From Pyrinomonadaceae bacterium (GTDB lineage: Bacteria; Acidobacteriota; Blastocatellia; Pyrinomonadales; Pyrinomonadaceae): a stretch of 64,000 nucleotides of DNA. The stretch is taken from contig JACMJZ010000034.1 of assembly GCA_014380365.1 (NCBI GenBank), positions 87,504-151,503 on the forward strand, read 5' to 3'. This document shows positions 1 through 9,421 of this stretch, piece by piece (position 1 is the stretch's first letter; each line of letters starts with the position of its first letter). The notes under the pieces are model-generated. The model saw only the letters and a program-made list of their open reading frames with translations. It did not search any database and was not told the origin of the DNA. Made by a program: the position numbers and the translations under genes.

Positions 1-830
<830 letters not shown>

Positions 831-972
831 GAAAAGCTGATTCGACTGGCTCTCTCGCGAATTGACCGAAGTGGAGTCGAAGCATTATACATAAGCCGTC
901 TCAGACTGTTGAAACTCCCCCTCAAGACCTCGCATGTCGATAACGTCTAAAACTTCGATCCGTGTCAAACAC

Positions 973-1929
973 ATGGGAACGTTTATAAACTGGGCGCGGG
1001 GTTTGCTCATGGTGGTTTGCCTGTGGGGTGTTGCCAGCGCGCAGTCTCCACGGACCGCCGAGGAATACAACAATCGTGGACTCGACCGGCAGGCCACGGG
1101 TGATTTAGACGGAGCGATTGCCGACTACACCAAGGCGCTCTCTCTAAAGGACAAACCTATTGTCATTGCGACGGTCTATAACAACCGTGCCAACGCCAGA
1201 CTTAACAAGAATGATCTTGACGGCGCCATTGCTGACTATGGAAAGGCGATTGAGCTCCAGCCCCATGACTTCGAGAATTATTACAACCGCGGCGTCGCTC
1301 TTATGGCGAAACCAGAATACGATGCCGCTATTGCTGACTTCTCGAAATCCATCGAAATTTTTCCGAAGTTCGCCCCCGCCTACGACAACCGGGGCACCGC
1401 TAAGCGAATGAAAGGCGACTTGGAAGGAGCAATCCTCGATTACCGGAAAGCCGTTGAGATTCAACCCAAATTTTCTCAGGCGTACTACAACCTCGGAGCC
1501 GCGAACCAAGCGAAAGGCGACACGAAGGCTGCAATAGCAGACTACAGTGCCGCCCTGGAACAGTCGCCAAAATTTGCGGATGCTTATGTCAATCGCGGAC
1601 AGGCGCGTCAGTCGGTCAATGATTTTGAAGGCGCGATAGGCGACTACGATCAGGCGATTGCCTTGAAGCCTGACGCCGGGGTTTATTACGCTCGGGCCAC
1701 GGCGAGGCAAGCTAACAAAGACCTGGTGGGAGCCGTTGCTGATTATTCAAAGGCGATCGAACTTAATCCGACCATGGCTAGCGCTTACGCGAATCGAGCG
1801 GTTGTCGAAACACTACAGGGGAAGAAGCTGGAAGCTACTCGCGATTTTGATACTGCGTTTAAGCTGGAGCCAGGTTTGCGGAAAAATTTCGAGAAGTTCC
1901 TGGAGCGCCTCAAATCGAGAACGCCATAG
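973..1929 (+). CDS. Exported TPR-repeat protein
   Basis: A 318-residue protein made almost wholly of tetratricopeptide repeats, about eight in tandem, each with the pattern AYxNRGxAxxxxGDxxGAIADYxxAIxLxP. TPR arrays are protein-protein interaction scaffolds; partners cannot be told from sequence. The start at 973 (MGTFINWARGLLMVVCLWGV) gives a compact signal peptide ending ASAQ; the longer frame from 934 would put 13 extra polar residues before it. So it is probably exported to the periplasm. It is divergent from carB and is followed by a palindromic repeat and the convergent DnaC-like gene. No enzymatic domain is visible. Confidence 0.85.
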   Translation: MGTFINWARGLLMVVCLWGVASAQSPRTAEEYNNRGLDRQATGDLDGAIADYTKALSLKDKPIVIATVYNNRANARLNKNDLDGAIADYGKAIELQPHDFENYYNRGVALMAKPEYDAAIADFSKSIEIFPKFAPAYDNRGTAKRMKGDLEGAILDYRKAVEIQPKFSQAYYNLGAANQAKGDTKAAIADYSAALEQSPKFADAYVNRGQARQSVNDFEGAIGDYDQAIALKPDAGVYYARATARQANKDLVGAVADYSKAIELNPTMASAYANRAVVETLQGKKLEATRDFDTAFKLEPGLRKNFEKFLERLKSRTP

Positions 1930-1938
1930 CAATTGTTG

Positions 1939-1987
1939 GTGACACGCGCATCTTGCGCGTGAGTCACGGGCGGGACGCCCGTGCCAC
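1939..1987. repeat. Palindromic repeat, family 1, copy A
   Basis: About 49 bp holding two adjacent hairpins: one around CACGCGCATCTTGCGCGTG and one around CACGGGCGGGACGCCCGTG. A second copy in inverted orientation at 2971-3019 differs at about three positions, and a related inverted pair lies inside valS at 54425-54499. It sits in the gap between two converging genes and could also act as a transcript end. Confidence 0.85.
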
Positions 1988-1993
1988 TCGTCA

Positions 1994-2833
1994 TCAAATC
2001 GCTGGCGAGTCAATTCTTCGCTGGTCAAGCCGCTTGCGGTAGTCGTCACCTTCAATCATAACCTTCTTGCACATCTCAAACAGGCGGCTACGCAATGGCG
2101 TCCCAATGCGTTCCTCAAGAGTCGTTAACTCCTGGATTCGCTCAGTACTAAAGCTGCGGCTCCGGCGCGGCGCGTTGGCAGCTTCCGAATCTCCTGCGCC
2201 TGCGCGCGTCACATCGAAATAATTGGTAGTGAAGATTGTGAGCTTCTTGTTGTTGTAGCGCGTATTGATTATCTGGTAGAGCGTATCGCGCACCCAATTG
2301 GTCGGCACCGTCGCACCCAGTTCGTCCAAAACCAGCACCTCCGCTTGAAAGACTGGCGCCAGCACGCGCATCTCCGAAGTTTGGGAAACTGGATTGTAGG
2401 AATCCTGAATCGCCTTAAGCAGCGAACCCGACTCGTAGAATAGACTGCTTACGCCTTTCTTTGTTATCAGTTCTTTGAGTACCGCAATTGCGAGGTGAGT
2501 TTTCCCTACGCCTACCGGACCCATAAACAAAAGTCCGGAATCAACGGCCGGATACTCCTCGACCAGCCTGGAAGCAAAGCTATGCGCGAAAAACTGTGAA
2601 TCGTTTTTTGGGTAGTAGTTGTGAAAATTGCACTCACGAAACCGCGGCGGAATTCGTGCGGCGTCAAGGAACCGGGAACCACTATTAGTACGCCGGCAAT
2701 CGCATATAGCTGCCCCCCGGCCCGGCTCGATACGCGTGCCGGTACCATTGCAAAGCTCACAGACGACGTTATCTGTCGCCGCTTCACCTGCACCGTCGCG
2801 CGGTTTTGACAGATCGTGAAGAGTATTAACCAT
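1994..2833 (-). CDS. DnaC/IstB-type AAA+ ATPase with N-terminal cysteine cluster
   Basis: A 279-residue ATPase of the DnaC/DnaI/IstB helicase-loader group, expected to load the replicative helicase or to act as an accessory of a transposase. Four cysteines (Cys25, 28, 44, 46; CELC and CDC pairs) form a probable zinc-binding module. Walker A is GPVGVGKTH at about 105-113 and Walker B is VLVLDELGA. The TTNYFD segment fits the sensor-1 region. No istA transposase lies beside it, so a chromosomal helicase loader (DnaC/DnaI role) is the better guess than IstB. It is flanked by inverted copies of a palindromic repeat. Start is the ATG at 2833; no strong ribosome site is seen. Confidence 0.85.
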   Translation of the reverse strand: MVNTLHDLSKPRDGAGEAATDNVVCELCNGTGTRIEPGRGAAICDCRRTNSGSRFLDAARIPPRFRECNFHNYYPKNDSQFFAHSFASRLVEEYPAVDSGLLFMGPVGVGKTHLAIAVLKELITKKGVSSLFYESGSLLKAIQDSYNPVSQTSEMRVLAPVFQAEVLVLDELGATVPTNWVRDTLYQIINTRYNNKKLTIFTTNYFDVTRAGAGDSEAANAPRRSRSFSTERIQELTTLEERIGTPLRSRLFEMCKKVMIEGDDYRKRLDQRRIDSPAI

Positions 2834-2970
2834 CTGGATAAGTCTATTGATTCGGAATGCGAAGGCTCACAAGCAAACGTTCATTACTGCAGCGAACCCA
2901 TGGGCCGGATTATAACATCGCAAGAAACGAGCGCAACGAAGTGACGCAAACAAGACTGTTAATTCAGACT

Positions 2971-3019
2971 GTGGCAGGGGCGTCCCGCCCGTGAATCACG
3001 CGCAAGATGCGCGTGCCAC
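2971..3019. repeat. Palindromic repeat, family 1, copy B (inverted)
   Basis: Reverse complement of copy A at 1939-1987 with about three mismatches in 49 bp. It lies between the 5' side of the DnaC-like gene and the cREC gene, so the ATPase gene is bracketed by an inverted pair about 1 kb apart. Confidence 0.85.
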
Positions 3020-3095
3020 CGTCAAACTACCGTGATAAATCCCGAGTATCATGAAGGTCGATTTTCAAATTAGGGAAGGTTGAACTATTGTTATT

Positions 3096-3578
3096 ATGAA
3101 CGGAAGTTTTATTGAGACAGAAATGCCCTTGCTACACTCATTGTTAAGTAAGCTCGGACTCAGCCAGGTCAAAGCGGAGCGTCACCCGATTCGTGTTTTT
3201 CTTTTGGACGACGACCGACGAAGGCATCGGTGGTTTAACGCGCGTTTCAAAGGCGATTTCGTGGATGTCGCCGATAATGTCGCGCAGGCGCAGAAGTTGT
3301 TAAGCGCGAATTCCTACGACGCCATCTTTCTGGATCACGATCTGCACCCGGAGCACTACAACAACCTGAGCCGTGATGATGCACGGACTGGCTACGCTAT
3401 CGCTTCATGGCTGGCCGCAAATCCCGAACTTCAGCGTGCCTCGACGATCATGGTGCACACGAGAAATGCCGACGGTGCAATGCGCATGGTCGAAGAACTT
3501 CGCCGCGCCGGGCGAAACGCGGACTACGTGCCATTCCCCATGCTTGAGGAAAGAATCAAGCGCTACTGGAAAGGATAG
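3096..3578 (+). CDS. Receiver-like cREC domain protein
   Basis: A 160-residue protein with a single receiver-like fold from about residue 28. Visible motifs are FLLDDDRRR (acidic pocket after strand 1), YDAIFLDHDL (strand 3 with the usual phospho-acceptor Asp followed by His-Asp), TGYAIASWLA and IMVHTRNADGA. The LDHDL plus VHxxN combination matches the cyclic-phosphate-processing receiver (cREC) group rather than ordinary CheY-like receivers. In that family the domain is predicted to act on cyclic nucleotide phosphates; the activity is inference. It has no output domain and no kinase neighbour. ATG at 3123 is an alternative start with a GAG-containing leader. A heptad repeat and tRNA-Phe follow. 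Confidence 0.75.
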   Translation: MNGSFIETEMPLLHSLLSKLGLSQVKAERHPIRVFLLDDDRRRHRWFNARFKGDFVDVADNVAQAQKLLSANSYDAIFLDHDLHPEHYNNLSRDDARTGYAIASWLAANPELQRASTIMVHTRNADGAMRMVEELRRAGRNADYVPFPMLEERIKRYWKG

Positions 3579-3614
3579 ATCGCGGACGAGTCTCAGCCTT
3601 CAGGCCTCGCTCTG

Positions 3615-3642
3615 TTCACTATTTACTATTCACTATTTACTG
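3615..3642. repeat. Heptad array, single arm (TTYACTA word)
   Basis: Four consecutive 7-bp units: TTCACTA, TTTACTA, TTCACTA, TTTACTG. It lies between the cREC gene stop and the tRNA-Phe 3' end. Only one arm is visible; other loci in this window carry inverted second arms. Confidence 0.9.
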
Positions 3643-3650
3643 GTTTTTTT

Positions 3651-3726
3651 TGGTGGCCAGGGACGGATTCGAACCGCCGACGCCGGCCTTTTCAGGGCCG
3701 CGCTCTACCAACTGAGCTACCTGGCC
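3651..3726 (-). tRNA. tRNA-Phe (GAA)
   Basis: A 76-nt cloverleaf on the reverse strand, starting GGCCAGGTAGCTCAG, with the anticodon loop CTGAAAA flanked by a CGGCC/GGCCG stem, a T-arm GGTTCGAATCC and an encoded 3' CCA. The seven acceptor pairs GGCCAGG/CCTGGCC are all matched. The anticodon GAA reads Phe codons. A heptad repeat lies just beyond the 3' end. Confidence 0.97.
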
Positions 3727-3822
3727 TACAGGTAGGAAAGACCGCGTAGTATAGGGAGTTGCGTAAGGAACTGCAACTTTGCTCCAAAAACTTCGGTTTT
3801 GTCTAATTAGTCACAAAACTCG

Positions 3823-3850
3823 TTGACGGATTTCTTGTAAGGTGTATAAT
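3823..3850 (+). promoter_or_regulatory. Sigma-70-type promoter of candidate small RNA
   Basis: TTGACG at 3823-3828, a 16-bp spacer and a perfect TATAAT at 3845-3850. It points away from the tRNA into a stretch with no credible gene; the next coding region is on the opposite strand. Confidence 0.7.
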
Positions 3851-3856
3851 CCCGGT

Positions 3857-4010
3857 CGTTGAGGATGGGGTTGGCGCCCAAACGTCAGTCCGGTTGAAAG
3901 ACGACATCCGATTCAAAATCGATGCCCGCCAGTGCCAGCTCGGCCGCCGATCGCGCCCCCCGCAGTCGCTACCTCCGAGTTGGCACAGCTATTTCCAGCC
4001 AACTCTTTTT
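3857..4010 (+). ncRNA. Candidate small non-coding RNA, about 150 nt
   Basis: The stretch has a consensus promoter at its left edge and an intrinsic terminator at its right edge. No reading frame inside looks like a protein. Near the 5' end, GGGTTGGC (3868-3875) can pair with GCCAACTC (3998-4005), the 3' arm of the terminator; the 5' arm GAGTTGGC (3977-3984) competes for the same partner. The transcript could therefore close end to end like a 6S-type RNA or form the terminator hairpin. I find no SRP, tmRNA or RNase P signature. The identity is unknown. Confidence 0.5.
3977..4010 (+). terminator. Intrinsic terminator
   Basis: GAGTTGGC, 13-nt loop, GCCAACTC (eight perfect pairs) followed at once by TTTTT. 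It ends the candidate RNA before the convergent amidohydrolase gene. Confidence 0.7.
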
Positions 4011-4044
4011 CCAATCACAATCAGCCCGTGCAGTTTTCTGGGAT

Positions 4045-5382
4045 TCAGGTCTTAAGCCCCGCGCGTTTGAGTAGTTCTGAACTCTCTCGGTCTGCGTCTC
4101 GCCTGACTGATTCCTCATCGAGAGTCAGCAAATGACCATCCCTCATGACAAGCTGTCCGTCAATCACGACGCTTTGAACGTCACTGGTCTGGGCGGAGTA
4201 AACCAGGGCTGAGACTACATCCTGCTGTTGCGGTGCTGAGTGCAGAGCATCCAGATTTACGACAATTACATCGGCCCGCTTACCGGTTTCCAAACTCCCA
4301 ATCTGTCTTTCCAGCCCCATAGCTGTAGCGCCCCCCATTGTGGCGACGCGCAAAGCTTGTTTCGAGGGAATCACTTCGGGACCGTGGAGGGCCTTTTGCA
4401 GTAACGCCATCGTGCGCATCTCCGTGAACATGTCGAGACGGTTGTTGCAGGCGGCACCATCGGCGCCGAGCGAAACTGAGATTCCGCGTTCCAGCATGTT
4501 CGTGATTTCAGCGATTCCTGAACCAAGTTTCAAATTGGAGGACGGGCAATGCGCGACGTTCGTCTGCGTCTCAGCCAAAGTAACAAACTCGGATGCATCC
4601 AAATGAACGCAGTGCGCCAGGACTGTGTGCCGGCCGCTGATCCCAAGCGAATCGAGATAGGAAACGTTGCGAAGACCGGTGTCCTTTTCGACCTCCGCAC
4701 ACTCATTCCTGTTCTCGGACGCGTGCGTATGAACCATGACGCCGCGCTCTTTCGCTAACTTTGCAACTTCATTAAGGAGTTCGCGCGTGCAACTGAGCGC
4801 GAAGCGTGGAGCGAAGCAATAACGTATTCGCCCATTCGCTTTCCCATCCCACTTTTCCAGCAAGCGAAGTGATTCTTTGATGGAAGCGCCGGTATCTTCG
4901 CAAAGGCCGGCCGGAACCTCGTCACCTTTGTCCATCATGCACTTGCCCACCGTGGCGCGGAAGCCGGACTCTTCAACCACCTTGAAGACTTCTTCGGTGT
5001 GGTTCACAGTCTCCATCGTCAAAGCGCAGGTCGTTCCACCTTTAATGAGTTCGGCGACACCCAGTCGCGCGGACGCCCTGATTGACTCGCGGCTATGAGC
5101 AGCTTCCATCGGCCAAACCCGCTTCTTGAGCCAATCAAGGAGTGACAAGTCGTCAGCGGAGCCACGAAAGATGGTCTGACAAAGATGAATGTGGGTCTGA
5201 ACGAAGCCCGGCAGCACAGCGCACCCAGCCGCATCAATAACGACGTCCGCCTCAGCACCGACGCCACCCACCTCACCCCTTGCGGCTATGCGACCATGGC
5301 GGATCAGCAGGTCGCCACGCAGGATGGAGTCGTCGCCATCCATCGTGACCAGCGTTCCATGCTTGATAAGAATAGATTTCAT
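4045..5382 (-). CDS. Amidohydrolase, MTA/SAH deaminase-like
   Basis: A 445-residue cytoplasmic metal-dependent hydrolase of the TRZ/ATZ and MtaD/DadD group, which deaminates 5'-methylthioadenosine, S-adenosylhomocysteine or 5'-deoxyadenosine, or dechlorinates triazines in some members. Visible metal-site motifs are QTHIHLCQ (HxH, residues 64-66), [18 protein letters not shown] and [11 protein letters not shown] with the metal-binding Asp. The N- and C-terminal parts form the small beta-sandwich typical of the family. The exact substrate is not determined by sequence; guanine or cytosine deaminases are less likely. Start is the ATG at 5382; no clear ribosome site. It stands alone between the candidate RNA and recA. 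Confidence 0.85.
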   Translation of the reverse strand: MKSILIKHGTLVTMDGDDSILRGDLLIRHGRIAARGEVGGVGAEADVVIDAAGCAVLPGFVQTHIHLCQTIFRGSADDLSLLDWLKKRVWPMEAAHSRESIRASARLGVAELIKGGTTCALTMETVNHTEEVFKVVEESGFRATVGKCMMDKGDEVPAGLCEDTGASIKESLRLLEKWDGKANGRIRYCFAPRFALSCTRELLNEVAKLAKERGVMVHTHASENRNECAEVEKDTGLRNVSYLDSLGISGRHTVLAHCVHLDASEFVTLAETQTNVAHCPSSNLKLGSGIAEITNMLERGISVSLGADGAACNNRLDMFTEMRTMALLQKALHGPEVIPSKQALRVATMGGATAMGLERQIGSLETGKRADVIVVNLDALHSAPQQQDVVSALVYSAQTSDVQSVVIDGQLVMRDGHLLTLDEESVRRDADRESSELLKRAGLKT

Positions 5383-5453
5383 AATAGGTCGGCGGTTAAA
5401 GGCGGATTATCAGCGGAGGCGAAGACCGCTGTAAAGCGTTAATGTTGGACAAC

Positions 5454-5499
5454 AAAAAGCGCTCGGCTATGGAGAAGACTTGATCCATCGCCGAACGCT
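5454..5499 (-). terminator. Intrinsic terminator of recA
   Basis: Read on the reverse strand, AGCGTTCGGCGATGGA and its near-complementary arm (TCCATAGCCGAGCGCT) form a long hairpin with few mismatches, followed by TTTTT. It lies 20 bp past the recA stop. Confidence 0.8.
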
Positions 5500-5518
5500 G
5501 GTTGTGTGCTGACTCGAT

Positions 5519-6595
5519 TTACTTCTTTTCCGCGCCCGCGGCCTTGGCGTTGGGAGCGGCGGCGGCAGCCGGTTCCGCGCGCACAGGCAGCCCCAGTTTG
5601 ACCTTTACTTCCTTTTCGATTTTTCTGAGAAGCTCCGGCTTCTCCTTCAATGTGGCCTTCGAATTCTCACGTCCTTGTCCCAGCCGATCTCCCTTGTAGG
5701 AAAACCAGGCGCCACTCTTATCAACCACGCTTTGGGCGACCGCCAGATCCAGGACATCACCCTCACGCGATATACCTTCGCCGTACATGATGTCGAATTC
5801 GCATTCACGGAAAGGCGGCGCCACTTTGTTTTTCGCCACCTTGACCCGGGTGCGGTTACCCACCACTCGGTCAGCGTCTTTGATCGCGCCGATGCGCCTG
5901 ATGTCGAGCCGCATGGACGCATAGAACTTAAGCGCCCGGCCGCCGGTCGTAGTTTCCGGGCTGCCAAACATCACTCCGATCTTTTCACGGATCTGATTGA
6001 TGAAGATGAAACAGGTATTCGACTGCGCCACAATCGCCGTAAGTTTGCGCAAAGCCTGCGACATCAAACGCGCTTGCAGTCCCGGCAAAGAGTCGCCCAT
6101 CTCTCCGTCGAGCTCCGCGCGCGGGACCAACGCCGCAACTGAGTCGACCACAATCACGTCGACGCCATTTGAGCGCACCAGAGCTTCCGCGATCTCGAGC
6201 GCCTGTTCACCTGAATCAGGCTGTGAGATCAGAAGCTGATCGATGTTTACGCCCAGCTTCCCCGCATACTCTGCGTCCATCGCGTGTTCAGCGTCGATGT
6301 AGGCCGCAACTCCGCCGGCCTTCTGGGCTTCGGCCACGATATGGAGCGCAAGGGTGGTTTTCCCTGAGCTTTCGGGACCATAGATCTCAATAATTCGTCC
6401 TCGCGGCACGCCGCCAATTCCGACAGCCACGTCAAGGCTCAAAGAAGTGGTGGAAATTGCCGGAATATCAGAGATCTCGCGTTCACCTAAACGCATAATC
6501 GATCCCTTGCCAAATCTCTTTTCGATGTTTAGCAGTGCGGCCTCAACAGCCTTACCGCGATCCATGCCTATTCGATCCTCAGCCATAAATTGCAT
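5519..6595 (-). CDS. recA: Recombinase RecA
   Basis: A 358-residue strand-exchange ATPase for homologous recombination and SOS induction. Walker A is GPESSGKTT at 73-81; the DNA-binding loops (around [20 protein letters not shown]), [15 protein letters not shown] and the MRLDIRR core follow. The length is normal for RecA. The C-terminus is Ala-rich (about residues 338-358, ending AEKK) instead of the usual acidic tail. The start at 6595 has AGGAG about seven bases upstream; ATG at codon 4 is too far from it. A strong terminator follows the stop. A possible LexA-type box lies about 105 bp upstream. Confidence 0.98.
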   Translation of the reverse strand: MQFMAEDRIGMDRGKAVEAALLNIEKRFGKGSIMRLGEREISDIPAISTTSLSLDVAVGIGGVPRGRIIEIYGPESSGKTTLALHIVAEAQKAGGVAAYIDAEHAMDAEYAGKLGVNIDQLLISQPDSGEQALEIAEALVRSNGVDVIVVDSVAALVPRAELDGEMGDSLPGLQARLMSQALRKLTAIVAQSNTCFIFINQIREKIGVMFGSPETTTGGRALKFYASMRLDIRRIGAIKDADRVVGNRTRVKVAKNKVAPPFRECEFDIMYGEGISREGDVLDLAVAQSVVDKSGAWFSYKGDRLGQGRENSKATLKEKPELLRKIEKEVKVKLGLPVRAEPAAAAAPNAKAAGAEKK

Positions 6596-6674
6596 CTCTT
6601 TCTCCTGCTCCTATTCTCGTGAGTCTGCTGACCGAGCGCTTCTCTTCTACGCCGCCCGCCGCGAATTGGCGCCC

Positions 6675-6712
6675 AGCATAACACATGAAACGCGAGAATG
6701 GAACAGTGTTTC
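6675..6712 (-). promoter_or_regulatory. Possible recA promoter with LexA-like box
   Basis: On the reverse strand GAAACACTGTTC (6712-6701) resembles the GAAC-N4-GTTC operator of Gram-positive-type LexA with one mismatch. A weak -10 (TATGCT, 6680-6675) lies downstream so that the box would cover the -35 position. The hexamers are poor, so this is a suggestion resting mostly on the location upstream of recA. Confidence 0.3.
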
Positions 6713-6857
6713 ACACTTGCAACAGTATTATTTTTGGTCGGAGGGTTAGAGTCGTTAACATCTGGCCCGCGCCAGTTGCTCGATGCGTTCGACAGCAGCC
6801 CTCTCTGTTGTCGGTCTTGCCGTGAGGCCAGCGTGCAGCGTCAAATGAAATCAAAGA

Positions 6858-7214
6858 TCACTCCGAGCGGTTATCGTTCGCAGCAATCAGTTCTTCGACA
6901 GTGCGGCCGGTTCGTTGCTCCACCTGTTCGCGAAGCGAGGGAATCCCGCCGGCGGCTTCATCCCTCGAGATACGTTCGACGCGCCACATCGGAAAGAAGA
7001 GATCACCCAATCCAACAAAAGGTTCCTCATGCACTATCGCGCGCAACCACTCCTCAAACGAATTCAAGTCGAGGCCACGCAAAAATACTCCGGCCTGACT
7101 AACCTCGTCGAGTATGCCCCAACACTTTTCACGCGGCGCATGGAGAACGATGAGTACGGCGGCGCCTTGCTGAATTCCTGAGCTGCTTTCTTGAATTCCC
7201 GTCACACGGTTCAC
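6858..7214 (-). CDS. Conserved hypothetical protein upstream of recA
   Basis: A 118-residue protein starting at GTG (7214). It has an N-terminal hydrophobic strand (AAVLIVLHAPREKCWGILDE), a central FEEWLRAIVHEEPFVGLGDLFFPMWRVERI segment and a charged C-terminal helix (REQVEQRTGRTVEEL). There is no signal peptide or membrane segment. Amino acid composition and strand agreement with recA argue that it is real. The fold looks alpha/beta. I do not recognise a named family. The start is uncertain because no good ribosome site is seen. Confidence 0.6.
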   Translation of the reverse strand: MNRVTGIQESSSGIQQGAAVLIVLHAPREKCWGILDEVSQAGVFLRGLDLNSFEEWLRAIVHEEPFVGLGDLFFPMWRVERISRDEAAGGIPSLREQVEQRTGRTVEELIAANDNRSE

Positions 7215-7348
7215 TTTCAGCCCGGTATTGGACAGGCATTGTCCCGACCCGGGCTTACCTTAGGCTTGGCTGAAACTCATGGCAATAGCTGCGCTGACAT
7301 CGCCTGCCACAGACGAATGCAAAACTTTCGGCAAGCGTGCCTGCCTCT

Positions 7349-9385
7349 CTAATTGCTCCTGGCAGTATTCGTATTTCCGGCGAGGCCCAGATATTTCTCG
7401 AACCACTCCAGATTAGTCTGCTTGGCTTTCAGAACCATTTTCGGTTCATTGGGTCCATGGGGCATCCGCGGCAATACAATCATGCGCACCGGCACATTCT
7501 GCACCTTGAGTGCGTTGTAAAACTCATAGCCTTGCGAGATGGGCACGCGCTCGTCTGCTTCGCCATGTTGAATCAGTGTCGGCGTCTTAACCCCTTTCGC
7601 GTTGAACATGGCCGAGTGGGCGCGATAGATTTCCAGGTTCTCCCACGGTTGTGCTCCAAAATAATCAGGAATGAAACTGGGAATGTCGGCGGTGCCTATG
7701 AAACTCATCAGGTTGGTAACTGCGGCGCCGACCGACGCTGCCTTGAACCGATGCGTTTGAGTTATTGTCCAGGAAGTCATGAATCCACCATAACTCCAGC
7801 CCATTACGCCCAAACGCTCAGGATCAGCCACACCCATCTCAACCGCACGATCGACGCCGGTCAACAGGTCTTTGTAATCGCCACCACCCCAGTCCTTGAT
7901 ATTCGCGTAGCGAAACTTTTGACCGTAGCCGGACGAGCCTCGCGGGTTCACGCGCAGGACAGCGAAACCGCGGGACGCGAACGTCGCGATTGGATAAACA
8001 CCTCGACCGGCTGGGTAGCTTTGCGTAAACACCCCGGCCGGACCACCATGCACTACCAGCAACAAAGGAACCCGCGTGCCCGCCTTATAGCCCACCGGAT
8101 AGGTCAACAACCCTTCCACGTCGAGCCCGTCAGAACTCTTCCACCTGAGTACCTCGGTCTTTCCCAACGGCAGCTTCGGCGAGTTCGCATTGGCTCTACT
8201 AATTTGAACCGGAGCGAAATTACCTATGGTGCTTACGAAAGCTTCGGGCGCCCTGTCCGAAGACTGCATGGTGAAACCACGCACGGTGCCGCCGCGATTG
8301 ATTGAAAAACTCCCGAGCACTTCGTTTCCCTTGTTGATTTCAGTGATAACGCCAGTCGATACATCGAGTGCGGAAACGCGACTAATGGTGCCACGCGTCT
8401 CGGCGAAGTAAATTTGCTTGCCGTCGCCAGACCAGTCGATCACTCCTGGCTGTGCGTCAAAGGTTTCGGCGAGCAGTCGCGGCGTTCCCCCGGCTGCCGG
8501 AATCAGCGCTATTCTCTGGTATCCCGCCCACCGGGGCGGGTCGTCCGAAATCGTAAACGAGATCCACTTGCCGTCCGGTGAATAAGCAGGTCCTGCTTCA
8601 GCGGCGGTAGTGGCCGCAAGGGTTTTCACTTCTCCCGTCGCAACGTCAACCGCCAGCAGATCTGCGGTAGTCCAATAGTCGACCTTCGGCGTTTTTGTAC
8701 GCGTAAACGCAATTGTTTTACCATCGGGCGACCATTTGAAATCGCCCAGGACATTAGCGTCGCCAGTTAAACGGCGCGGCTCACGCTTGCCGTTTGCGTC
8801 CTTGTCCAGACTGATTACGTTTAGGCGGTTGAGTTTCACAGCCTCATCAATCCAGCGCCAATCGTCTTTGCCCTTGTTGTTCTTTTCCTCGTCGTCGCTC
8901 GGTGCGTCGCGCAGCAAAAACGCTATTCGGTTGCCTTCAGGCGACCAACCGAAGTCGCCGACTCCGCTTTTGACATCGGTGAGTTGTTCCGCCTCACCGC
9001 CAATCAGGCGAAGCACGTAGAGATTACTTTTCCCGCTGCGACTGGACGTGAAGGCGAGCATGCTGCCATCCGGCGACCAACGTGGGTTATCGGATGATTT
9101 CTCAGCGTAAGTTAACTGCACGGCATTGGTCCGCTTGTCGCTCTCACTGTTGGCCACCCAGATTTGAGAGACATACTCACTCTTGTCCGGACTCATCACG
9201 GCATCGCTCACGGTGTAGGCGACTCTTTTCCCGTCCGGCGAAACGCGCACCGCGCCAATTACCTTAACTTTCATTTCCTGTTCCGGCGTCCACCCTGTCT
9301 GTCCCTGGGAGACAACAGGAACAGCAAACAAAAGAACGGGTAGCAAAAGGCGAGCAACTGTCCTCAGGGGGTTGATACTTCGCAT
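7349..9385 (-). CDS. Exported S9 family prolyl oligopeptidase-type peptidase
   Basis: A 678-residue serine peptidase of family S9 (acylaminoacyl-peptidase/dipeptidyl-peptidase IV-like). A signal peptide (LLLPVLLFAVPVVSQGQ) precedes a beta-propeller of PD40-type repeats (motifs such as SPDGKRVAY, WSPDGSMLAF, WSPEGNRIAF) and a C-terminal alpha/beta hydrolase. The catalytic triad is visible: Ser531 in GWSYGGF, Asp611 in HGEADERVP and His643 in PRMPHG. It should trim oligopeptides in the periplasm. The signal peptide begins about residue 6. It is the first of a run of reverse-strand exported proteins. Confidence 0.93.
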   Translation of the reverse strand: MRSINPLRTVARLLLPVLLFAVPVVSQGQTGWTPEQEMKVKVIGAVRVSPDGKRVAYTVSDAVMSPDKSEYVSQIWVANSESDKRTNAVQLTYAEKSSDNPRWSPDGSMLAFTSSRSGKSNLYVLRLIGGEAEQLTDVKSGVGDFGWSPEGNRIAFLLRDAPSDDEEKNNKGKDDWRWIDEAVKLNRLNVISLDKDANGKREPRRLTGDANVLGDFKWSPDGKTIAFTRTKTPKVDYWTTADLLAVDVATGEVKTLAATTAAEAGPAYSPDGKWISFTISDDPPRWAGYQRIALIPAAGGTPRLLAETFDAQPGVIDWSGDGKQIYFAETRGTISRVSALDVSTGVITEINKGNEVLGSFSINRGGTVRGFTMQSSDRAPEAFVSTIGNFAPVQISRANANSPKLPLGKTEVLRWKSSDGLDVEGLLTYPVGYKAGTRVPLLLVVHGGPAGVFTQSYPAGRGVYPIATFASRGFAVLRVNPRGSSGYGQKFRYANIKDWGGGDYKDLLTGVDRAVEMGVADPERLGVMGWSYGGFMTSWTITQTHRFKAASVGAAVTNLMSFIGTADIPSFIPDYFGAQPWENLEIYRAHSAMFNAKGVKTPTLIQHGEADERVPISQGYEFYNALKVQNVPVRMIVLPRMPHGPNEPKMVLKAKQTNLEWFEKYLGLAGNTNTARSN

Positions 9386-9421
9386 CGTATTTTTCTCCTC
9401 AGTAAGAATTGTCTACCGATC

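Noticed and set aside
3932..4135. A 67-codon frame on the + strand
   Set aside because: It overlaps the candidate RNA terminator and the 3' end of the amidohydrolase gene, is Ser/Pro/Ala-rich and has no ribosome site.
5400..5520. Second promoter or gene between the amidohydrolase and recA
   Set aside because: The stretch is explained by the recA terminator hairpin; nothing else is seen.
6698..7102. A long + strand frame opposite the hypothetical gene upstream of recA
   Set aside because: Shadow of the reverse-strand gene; Arg/Ser-rich composition and no ribosome site.
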